A DNA stretch of 11,257 nucleotides from Akkermansiaceae bacterium UBA1506. Lineage in GTDB: Bacteria > Verrucomicrobiota > Verrucomicrobiia > Verrucomicrobiales > DEV007. The notes under the pieces were generated by a model. That model was not told the origin of the DNA. It worked only from the letters and a program-made list of their open reading frames with translations, and made no database searches. The translations under genes were made by a program, and so were the position numbers. Of this stretch, positions 5,675 to 11,257 are shown in pieces (positions within the stretch are counted from its first letter, which is position 1; each line of letters opens with the position of its first letter). The stretch covers positions 8,840 through 20,096 of the forward strand of contig DCQY01000056.1 of the NCBI GenBank assembly GCA_002323995.1, given 5' to 3'.

Positions 5675-6520
5675 ATGGCTCGTCTAAAGTTCCCTCCGGC
5701 GTTTTTTGTGTTAATGATCTGCGGGGCTGGACTGGCATTGGCCTTTTTCGGTTGGACGAGGTATGCGCAACCGGAGAGTTCGGTGAATCGCGTTGTCGAA
5801 GACGGGGCAGTAAAGCTTGAGAAGCCTGACCTCGGGAAGCGTCACTTCGATGCTGCAATGTCTTTTCTCAGAGAAGGAGAACTTGTTTCAGCGAGAGACC
5901 GCTTGCTCTATTTGATGCGGTATTTTCCCGAATCCGAAACCATCATCCATGCTAAGCGGGTGATTGGAGAAGTGAATCTCGACCTGCTCATCTCACCTAT
6001 CCCTCAGCCAGAGAAGTCCCGTTATGTAGTGAGTCAGGGAGAGGCTCTTGTCACGATTGCTAGGCGCAGTGACTCCACGGTTGATTATATTATGAGGGCA
6101 AATGGGAAAACCACCGCCCTGATCTATCCGGATGAGGAATTGGTTGTCTGTCCGCTTAATTACCGTGTCGAGATCTGCTTGGAGCGACGCACGTTGACCG
6201 TATTCAGCAATGATGTGTTTTTTAAGGAATATAGAATCGTTGAGATTAATCTCCCTCCGGAAGTTGCTGGGCCCGTGACGGCTACAATCACCGAAAAGGT
6301 CGCACGGGATGGCGATCGTCCCGTGAATTTTACAGACGCTACTTACTTGGGTTGTAGCAAATGGATACGCACGGGAGTGATCGGGCTTTACATCCGGGAA
6401 GAGGCTGCGGCGCGGCCTGACTCGGAAATAGCACCCTTTGGTGTGATGGTGGAAAAGTCTGATATGCAGGACCTTTTTACTATCCTGCGCGTCGGGACTG
6501 AAGTGAAGCTGGTTCATTGA
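5675..6520 (+). CDS. Membrane-anchored LysM protein with degenerate L,D-transpeptidase-like C-terminus
   Basis: The 281-residue product starts with a basic N-terminus and one hydrophobic segment (about 6-29), probably an uncleaved anchor with the rest in the periplasm. Residues 57-106 form a TPR-like helical pair (HFDAAMSFLREGE..., RYFPES). Residues 117-160 fit a LysM peptidoglycan-binding domain (YVVSQGEALVTIARR, LIYPDEELVV). From about 163 the pattern follows YkuD L,D-transpeptidases: a repeated beta pattern (VEICLERRTLTVF), a GLYIRE strand, and SDMQDLFTILRVGTEVKLV at the end. The usual HG and SxGC(I/V)R catalytic motifs appear as LYIR (Tyr239) and PFGVMV (Val257), so the catalytic His and Cys are absent. 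A wall-binding or scaffolding role is inferred. ATG 5675 is preferred over ATG 5618, which overlaps the previous gene and delays the anchor. Confidence 0.85.
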   Translation: MARLKFPPAFFVLMICGAGLALAFFGWTRYAQPESSVNRVVEDGAVKLEKPDLGKRHFDAAMSFLREGELVSARDRLLYLMRYFPESETIIHAKRVIGEVNLDLLISPIPQPEKSRYVVSQGEALVTIARRSDSTVDYIMRANGKTTALIYPDEELVVCPLNYRVEICLERRTLTVFSNDVFFKEYRIVEINLPPEVAGPVTATITEKVARDGDRPVNFTDATYLGCSKWIRTGVIGLYIREEAAARPDSEIAPFGVMVEKSDMQDLFTILRVGTEVKLVH

Positions 6521-6552
6521 CCTGAGCCACAGAACTGCTAAAATTAGTTAGA

Positions 6553-7524
6553 ATGATGATCACCGAGCCCCTTGAGTTTGAAAAGCCCATCGTGAATTTG
6601 GAATGTCAGCTTACTGAGTTGCGTGACCGGGCTGCCGATAGTGATATCGACATGTCCAGCGAAATGAAGCGAATTGAGGATAAGCTGACCAAAACAAAGA
6701 CTGACATCTATCGTAACCTGTCGTCTTGGCAGCGCGTTCAAATCGCGCGACACACTCAGCGTCCCTTCATGCTCGATTACGTGGAGCATTCGTTTGACGA
6801 CTTTCTTGAGTTGCATGGCGATAGGCATATTGGCGATGATGAGGCGATGCCTGGCGGTTTTGCTTACCTTGAGGGCCGGCGAGTCATCGTGATCGGTCAC
6901 CAAAAAGGACGCGATACTAAAGAAAATCTCCGCCGAAACTTCGGAAGTGCTCATCCCGAAGGCTATCGCAAGGCACTTCGGCTCATGCGCATGGCCGAAA
7001 AGTTCCAAGTTCCAATCGTGACTTTGATCGATACCCCCGGTGCCTACCCTGGGATCGGTGCAGAGGAACGCAACATTGCAGAGGCTATTGCCTTCAATTT
7101 GCGGGAAATGATGACGTTGACCGTTCCAATTATAGCTGTGGTGATTGGGGAGGGGGGCTCTGGTGGAGCACTAGGTATCGGTATCGCTGATCGCGTTCTC
7201 ATGATGGAGAACGCCTACTATTCAGTGATCAGTCCGGAAGGTTGTGCAGCGATTCTCTGGAAGGATCGCAAGTATGCTACTGAGGCAGCCCAAGCTCTCA
7301 AGCTGAGTGCAAGCGATCTTCTCGATCTTAAGATCATTGATGAGGTCATTCCTGAGCCGATGGGCGGGGCTCATCACGATCATGTTGGCTCAGCCAACAA
7401 TTTGAAGACAACTGTGAACAAGCACCTTATTGAGTTGGAAGGTGTCCCCACGGACGACCTCCTGAACCTGCGCTATGATAAGTTTCGCAAGTTCGGTAAA
7501 TTCAAGGACCGTGGACGAAGGTAG
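6553..7524 (+). CDS. accA: Acetyl-CoA carboxylase carboxyltransferase subunit alpha
   Basis: AccA and AccD form the carboxyltransferase that moves CO2 from biotin on AccB to acetyl-CoA, giving malonyl-CoA, the first committed step of fatty-acid synthesis in the cytoplasm. The 323-residue length is typical. An N-terminal helical region (8-60) precedes the crotonase-like carboxyltransferase domain. Visible motifs are MPGGFAYLEGRRVIVIGHQKGRD (split across 99-121), NFGSAHPEGYRKALRLM (129-145), LIDTPGAYPGIGAEER (158-173), the GEGGSGGALG oxyanion-loop region (199-208) and SVISPEGCAAILWKD (224-238). Two consecutive ATGs occur; the first is used here. accD and accBC are not in the window, so the subunits are encoded at separate loci. 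The gene begins 32 bases after the LysM gene, with no terminator between, so co-transcription is likely. Confidence 0.98.
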   Translation: MMITEPLEFEKPIVNLECQLTELRDRAADSDIDMSSEMKRIEDKLTKTKTDIYRNLSSWQRVQIARHTQRPFMLDYVEHSFDDFLELHGDRHIGDDEAMPGGFAYLEGRRVIVIGHQKGRDTKENLRRNFGSAHPEGYRKALRLMRMAEKFQVPIVTLIDTPGAYPGIGAEERNIAEAIAFNLREMMTLTVPIIAVVIGEGGSGGALGIGIADRVLMMENAYYSVISPEGCAAILWKDRKYATEAAQALKLSASDLLDLKIIDEVIPEPMGGAHHDHVGSANNLKTTVNKHLIELEGVPTDDLLNLRYDKFRKFGKFKDRGRR

Positions 7525-7599
7525 TGCTCGTTCGGATGCCACGACATCCAGTTAAATAATCAACTTGAATCTTAGTAAACCTGAATCAATTTCGGTATT

Positions 7600-7947
7600 A
7601 TGAATTCTCTCACTCTCGGCTTTCTCTACGTTTGCGGCTTTAGTTGGCTATTTTGTGAAGTTTGCGTTAGTGCCAGCAATGGGGCCTGGACTCCTCTTAT
7701 TCTCTTCGTCATCTTTTTTACGGTCATGTTCTCGGTTTTGGGATGCATTCGTCTGTCGGAGAGAGCCGTCAATATCGCAGGTCCGATTTTTTCGATTCTG
7801 ATTGGCCTTGGAATTGCAGCCTACGGAGTGAACGCATTCGATGCTAGCGTTGTTGGCGCTGTCCTTCGCCTAATCGGCGGCGGCATGGTGATCGCGCTTG
7901 GCGGGATGGCAATTCTCCTGGGTCGTGGTGAAGAAGTTTCGCACTAA
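7600..7947 (+). CDS. Small four-helix membrane protein, unknown function
   Basis: I do not recognise a family. The 115-residue product has about four hydrophobic segments (roughly 4-22, 30-50, 56-77 and 84-107), joined by short loops. The only notable charged motif is CIRLSER between the second and third helices. The last helix is rich in Gly, Ala and small hydrophobic residues (LIGGGMVIALGGMAILLG) and is followed by a short charged tail. There is no signal peptide separate from the first helix. It starts at the first ATG in frame after an AT-rich leader without a Shine-Dalgarno site. It lies 75 bases after accA and 18 bases before the RNA methyltransferase gene on the same strand. A real inner-membrane protein is likely; its role cannot be inferred. 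Confidence 0.78.
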   Translation: MNSLTLGFLYVCGFSWLFCEVCVSASNGAWTPLILFVIFFTVMFSVLGCIRLSERAVNIAGPIFSILIGLGIAAYGVNAFDASVVGAVLRLIGGGMVIALGGMAILLGRGEEVSH

Positions 7948-7965
7948 ACACCGCTTAGGGGTATC

Positions 7966-8709
7966 GTGAGCTCGGAAATGGTCACGATCGAAGGACGTTG
8001 GGCAGTAGAGGCCGCGCTCCGGTCCTCCTTTTTCGATGTCAGTAGTGTCCTTGTAGAAGAAGGGCGACATTCGGAGCTAGTGAATTTAGCCGAGCAGAGG
8101 AAAGTGCCGATCAGGAAACTGTCCAGTGAATTGATGGCACAGGAGGCGGGGTTCGATTTTCATCGAGGTGCCTTAGCCCGCGCCGATCGACCAGATTCGG
8201 CGTCGTTCGACGATAAAGTTGATTCCATAGAGCGGCTCGTGGTTCCCGTAGGGTTGGCAGATGGAGGTAATCTCGGAACGATTATTCGAACGGCAGCTGC
8301 CTTCGGCGCAGATGGCGTCCTGATAGAATCAGGGAAGGGAGCTGACATTTACTCCCGTAAGTGCATCCGGGCCTCCGCAACAGCGATCTTCCGATTGCCG
8401 GTGTTTGAGGTGTCCAGCGTTCCGAAGGCAATGGCCAAATTCCGAGAATTCAAGGGGATGGTTTTGGGTGCTTCCCTTAGCGATAGAGCTGCCGAGTTGC
8501 CTATGAAAGAGGTAGGATCGAAGTGCGCGGTAATACTCGGAGCTGAAAAGGACGGTTTGACCCACGATTTGGAATCATCGTGCGATGAATTAATTCGCTT
8601 GCCGATGAGCCACGGTATGGATTCACTGAACGTAGCAGCCACAGCCTCAATCATGCTTTATGAGCTATTTGGGCGAGTGTCACGATTCACTCCAAGCCCT
8701 TCGGACTAG
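7966..8709 (+). CDS. SpoU/TrmH-family RNA 2'-O-methyltransferase
   Basis: This is a SPOUT-class enzyme that uses S-adenosylmethionine to methylate a ribose 2'-hydroxyl in tRNA or rRNA. Over its 247 residues it shows an N-terminal substrate-binding region opening with IEGRWAVEAAL (8-18). The knotted catalytic domain has motif 1 GGNLGTIIRTAAAFGADGV (100-118, with Asn102 and Arg108), motif 2 ILGAEKDGLT (190-199) and motif 3 LPMSHGMDSLNVAATASIMLYE (split over 212-233). It resembles RlmB and TrmH relatives, but sequence alone does not settle tRNA versus 23S rRNA. The GTG start at 7966 is preceded by AGGGG at 7957-7961 with a short 4-base spacer. An ATG at 7978, four codons later, is the alternative start. 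It is the last gene of the plus-strand run and is followed by hairpin terminators. Confidence 0.92.
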   Translation: MSSEMVTIEGRWAVEAALRSSFFDVSSVLVEEGRHSELVNLAEQRKVPIRKLSSELMAQEAGFDFHRGALARADRPDSASFDDKVDSIERLVVPVGLADGGNLGTIIRTAAAFGADGVLIESGKGADIYSRKCIRASATAIFRLPVFEVSSVPKAMAKFREFKGMVLGASLSDRAAELPMKEVGSKCAVILGAEKDGLTHDLESSCDELIRLPMSHGMDSLNVAATASIMLYELFGRVSRFTPSPSD

Positions 8710-8766
8710 TGCTAGAAAGTTTCCACCAAGGAACGCTGGAACATCAGCGCTGGAGCAGGCGCGCTT

Positions 8767-8790
8767 CGATAGCAGCGGGCTATCGGTTTT
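8767..8790 (+). terminator. Probable intrinsic terminator after the methyltransferase gene
   Basis: CGATAGC (8767-8773) pairs with GCTATCG (8779-8785) across a 5-base loop, followed by G and TTTT (8787-8790). It lies 57 bases past the methyltransferase stop codon. The T-tract is short, so termination may be partial, which could explain the second hairpin 39 bases further on. Confidence 0.65.
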
Positions 8791-8828
8791 AACAGGCTAG
8801 CGACGGGTTCCAAGTCCTGAGGGCCTTG

Positions 8829-8854
8829 CTCGGGACTCGGTCCCGAGTTCCTTT
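8829..8854 (+). terminator. Second probable intrinsic terminator of the plus-strand run
   Basis: A perfect 8-bp stem (CTCGGGAC at 8829-8836, GTCCCGAG at 8840-8847) closes a 3-base loop and is followed by TTCCTTT. The tail is T-rich only on the plus strand, so it should stop transcripts of the accA-to-methyltransferase run before they enter the convergent pyrophosphorylase gene. The GC-rich stem makes it the stronger of the two hairpins, despite two C in the tail. Confidence 0.68.
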
Positions 8855-8886
8855 AACCTAATTTCAGTACCCATAGCTGAAAGGCG

Positions 8887-10314
8887 CTACGCTAAAACGA
8901 CTCCTTCGGTCAATTCGGTCTTGTTCTCAAGCGCGTCCCACGACGAGGCAAAACGCTCGGCAGTATCGCCAAAAAGTGGAGAGATTTCGAAAGCTGCGGC
9001 AGGTAGACCGGAATCGTTGGTTTCGACCTTGATCCCGGCACCCGCTGCCCAGCGAGCGAATTGTCTGAGTTGGTCATCGCGGGCAGTCTGAGCTGAGTCG
9101 ATTCCCCTGGCATTTTTGACAGGAGAGAAATCATCCTCACGCGCCGTTTCAATAATGATTGGATTATTGGCAAACGGAAGCGCGTCGAAGACGAACATTT
9201 CAAACTTGTAGGCGTTCGGTGCTTCGGGAGCGTTTATTTTTCCTTTTGAATCAATGAAAGGGACCTTCTTATGAGCAAGGTGAAAGGGCAATTGAGCGCT
9301 TTCGCCAGTCCCGCTGCCGAGACGATGCACAAAGTCCCGATCAAAGAGGTGAATTGCGATACTGCCGGACCGATAGAGCAGCTCGCCATTAGTGTCGGTG
9401 GCTTCGGCCAGTTCTTCCGGAAGATCGCTGTATTCGACAACGAGTGTCTTGTCACCTCTTTGACAGAAGACACCCACTTTTTCGGAGGCGTAGGCTTTGC
9501 TTACCGTCTTGCTGGAAAGCTCGGAATTTCCTTCGAGATGGAAACCTATGAAAGCGGGGTCGATGCAGCGAACCAAGGGATTATCGACCTGAAAGTAGCT
9601 GATGATATCGATACCGTCGGCTTCCATTTGGCGAGTTGCACCGGATCTGACGAGTGCCCGAAGGGAGCCTCCATGTCCGTCAGGGCTGAGGGCAATCTGA
9701 CTTTTTTCTGCGAGAAGAATTTTACCCTCCTCATCGACTGCCGGCATAACACCCTGACTAAAGAAGTTAACCTGATCTGATGGGAGGCCAAAATAGTCGC
9801 TTTTTTCAAAAAAGGTGATGGTGTCATCGTGGTTGCTCTGCGAGGTCATGATGAACCATGGAATGGGGCGGGCGAAGATTTTGGAAGAGGCGAGGATCTT
9901 TTCGGCAAAGAGTTGGAATAGAGATTTATGGAGTATTGGGGAGACGCCGAAAGTTCCTTTGGGTCCGTTATAACCGAGGCGCGTGCCCTGGCCACCTGCC
10001 ACAGTAAAAGCAGCGACCCTCCCTGCTCTAAGCGCTGCTTCCCCCTTAGCACGAGCTTCTACCCAACGAGCGGGATCACCTCCTTCGTTTTTTTCAAGAG
10101 GTATGTACTCAGCTGGTTCAACGGCTTCTGAGAATCCTGAGTCCTGACAATCAGAGGTTTGAATCAGCCTGGCGGTTAGATCGGCAATTTCGTCTAGATC
10201 GATCGCGGAGGCCTGCTTTTCGAGGCTTGTTTTTTCGGCGTCCGTCAAGGCGTCGTAAAATTCGAAGACGTGACCTTGGTTGTTCGCTTCATAGAGCTCT
10301 CGAATTTCGCTCAT
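8887..10314 (-). CDS. UDPGP-family UDP-sugar pyrophosphorylase, eukaryotic UAP1-like
   Basis: It should join UTP with a sugar 1-phosphate (probably N-acetylglucosamine 1-phosphate or glucose 1-phosphate) to give a UDP-sugar and pyrophosphate, in the cytoplasm. The 475-residue protein has the family signature AGGQGTRLGYNGPKG (106-120). It also shows MTSQSN (156-161), SQGVMPAVD (186-194), LSPDGHGGSLRAL (209-221), FQVDNPLV (241-248), KVGVFCQ (279-285), VVEYSD (292-297), FEMFVFDALPFA (371-382) and REDDFSPVKN (392-401). Order and spacing match eukaryotic UDP-N-acetylhexosamine pyrophosphorylase (UAP1/AGX), not bacterial GlmU or GalU. One visible difference is PDGHGGS where the human enzyme has PDGNGGL, so sugar preference is uncertain. 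No Shine-Dalgarno site precedes the ATG. proC lies 62 bases upstream on the same strand, so the two may share a transcript. Confidence 0.95.
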   Translation of the reverse strand: MSEIRELYEANNQGHVFEFYDALTDAEKTSLEKQASAIDLDEIADLTARLIQTSDCQDSGFSEAVEPAEYIPLEKNEGGDPARWVEARAKGEAALRAGRVAAFTVAGGQGTRLGYNGPKGTFGVSPILHKSLFQLFAEKILASSKIFARPIPWFIMTSQSNHDDTITFFEKSDYFGLPSDQVNFFSQGVMPAVDEEGKILLAEKSQIALSPDGHGGSLRALVRSGATRQMEADGIDIISYFQVDNPLVRCIDPAFIGFHLEGNSELSSKTVSKAYASEKVGVFCQRGDKTLVVEYSDLPEELAEATDTNGELLYRSGSIAIHLFDRDFVHRLGSGTGESAQLPFHLAHKKVPFIDSKGKINAPEAPNAYKFEMFVFDALPFANNPIIIETAREDDFSPVKNARGIDSAQTARDDQLRQFARWAAGAGIKVETNDSGLPAAAFEISPLFGDTAERFASSWDALENKTELTEGVVLA

Positions 10315-10376
10315 AGGGTGGAGTGTTCTCTCAGTTTGCAGGGTGGTAAAATTAATGCAATGCCACTTTCCGGGGT

Positions 10377-11174
10377 TCAGCTGGATCCCAACTCACGGGA
10401 GCGATCGGCTGCAGCGGCAATCGCGCGTTTTATATTACCCTCAAAATCTTCTGAGCGTAGAGACTCAAGCGCTGCAAACGTGGTTCCGTTTGGGCTGGTC
10501 ACGTTTTCCCGAAGGAGGGCCGGATCCTCTCCGGTTTTAATAACGAGTTCGGCTGCCCCCGAAACGGTGTGCAGGGCTAGGTCTCGGGCAATATCAGCTT
10601 TGAGTCCATGTTCGATGCCTCCTGCAATGAGAGCTTCAATCATCAAGAAAATATAGGCGGGGCCACTTCCGCTTAGGGCTGTCACTGCGTTGAGGTGGGA
10701 CTCTTCCACACGACAAGTGTAGCCCACGGCGCTAAGAAGTGACTCGGTAATTTCGGCGTCTGAATCGGTTGCCGAACATCCAAGTGCAAACGCGGAGGCG
10801 CCTCTTGCGATCAGCGAAGGTGTATTCGGCATCACCCTGACAACACGATGACGATGTTTCGCCCCGGCTTCGATCGCTGAAATCGTGACGCCCGCGGCGA
10901 TGGAAATCAAAAGTCGGTCCTCGCTTTTGCCAATTTCTTCGAGCATATCTCCTAAGACCTGAGGTTTGACGCAGAGCAGGATAACCTCGGACGCATCGAC
11001 CACCTCAGCGTTTGAAGATGCAACAGTAACTCCAAGGGAGACCCGCATTGATTCGGCTGCTTCAGGATAGGCATCAAAGACAATAACGTCATCGGCAGAG
11101 CAAAGATTTGCCTTGATGATTCCCTCGACGAGAGCACTGCCCATTTTACCACAACCTATGACTCCAAGTTTCAT
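10377..11174 (-). CDS. proC: Pyrroline-5-carboxylate reductase
   Basis: ProC catalyses the last step of proline synthesis, reducing pyrroline-5-carboxylate to proline with NAD(P)H in the cytoplasm. The 265-residue product is of usual length. It has an N-terminal Rossmann fold with the dinucleotide motif GVIGCGKMG (4-12), then CVKPQ (68-72), RVMPNTPSLIARGASAF (113-129), the dimerisation domain signature ALSGSGPAYIFLMIEAL (166-182) and TSPNGTTFAALESLR (226-240). The last is the P5CR signature, with Asn in place of the commoner Gly. The start is firm: AAGGA lies 8 bases upstream of the ATG. The pyrophosphorylase gene follows after 62 bases on the same strand, with no terminator between. No other proline genes are in the window. 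Confidence 0.97.
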   Translation of the reverse strand: MKLGVIGCGKMGSALVEGIIKANLCSADDVIVFDAYPEAAESMRVSLGVTVASSNAEVVDASEVILLCVKPQVLGDMLEEIGKSEDRLLISIAAGVTISAIEAGAKHRHRVVRVMPNTPSLIARGASAFALGCSATDSDAEITESLLSAVGYTCRVEESHLNAVTALSGSGPAYIFLMIEALIAGGIEHGLKADIARDLALHTVSGAAELVIKTGEDPALLRENVTSPNGTTFAALESLRSEDFEGNIKRAIAAAADRSRELGSS

Positions 11175-11182
11175 TGCTTAAT

Positions 11183-11187
11183 TCCTT
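11183..11187 (-). promoter_or_regulatory. Ribosome binding site of proC
   Basis: AAGGA on the minus strand ends 8 bases before the proC ATG. It is the best-placed Shine-Dalgarno site in the window, where most genes have none, and it fixes the proC start. The remaining bases to the right edge (11188-11257) probably contain the proC promoter, but I could not pick out convincing -35 and -10 elements. Confidence 0.75.
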
Positions 11188-11257
11188 ACAGATGAATCGT
11201 TGGTGAGCCAGCGAAAATACATAGAGCGTGATATTAGTTGCCCGAAGGTTACTGCCC

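Noticed and set aside
5993..6517. 174-codon minus-strand open frame
   Set aside because: It is antisense to the LysM gene, which has recognisable domains. No motif is seen in the antisense product.
9271..9780. 169-codon plus-strand open frame
   Set aside because: It is antisense to the UAP1-like pyrophosphorylase across its catalytic motifs, has no supporting start signals and resembles no family.

Overview
The window is a bacterial chromosomal segment of roughly balanced base composition, with twelve protein genes packed on both strands. I found no rRNA, tRNA, CRISPR array, insertion sequence or phage gene. Most genes are housekeeping. The lineage is an inference from four things: a secreted 3-keto-disaccharide hydrolase (DUF1080) protein, a eukaryote-like UDP-sugar pyrophosphorylase, an accA gene separated from accD, and a general lack of Shine-Dalgarno sites. 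Together these suggest a Verrucomicrobiota-type organism (PVC superphylum, possibly marine Opitutia). That placement is moderate in confidence and rests on protein resemblance alone.

Left part, mostly minus strand. Positions 1-314 hold no recognisable gene but several small hairpins. Then come a secreted DUF1080 protein (315-1172, minus) and a class II fructose-bisphosphate aldolase (1353-2387, minus) that ends at a strong terminator (1281-1315). Divergent from the aldolase is aat (2529-3131, plus), a leucyl/phenylalanyl-tRNA-protein transferase of the N-degron pathway. It converges on a thiamine pair, thiH (4565 to 3354, minus) and thiS (3357 to 3148, minus), joined by an ATGA stop/start overlap. 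No thiG is present.

Centre, plus strand. acpP (4723-4965) is a single-gene unit closed by a textbook terminator (4994-5022). A tight same-strand run follows: an unrecognised 174-residue protein, a membrane-anchored LysM protein whose C-terminus looks like an L,D-transpeptidase fold without its catalytic His and Cys, accA, a small four-helix membrane protein, and a SpoU/TrmH-family RNA methyltransferase. Gaps of 18 to 75 bases suggest one transcript, ending at one or both hairpin terminators in 8767-8854. acpP and accA both serve fatty-acid synthesis, and the LysM protein would act at the cell wall, so this stretch has an envelope flavour.

Right part, minus strand. proC (10377-11174) has the best ribosome binding site in the window. 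It is followed after 62 bases by a UAP1-like UDP-sugar pyrophosphorylase (8887-10314).

I see no convincing novel multi-gene system. The points most worth a second look are the apparently catalytically dead L,D-transpeptidase-like protein and its unknown neighbour, the roughly 39-residue insert in ThiH, the thiH-thiS arrangement without thiG, and the hairpin-rich gene-free region at the left edge.
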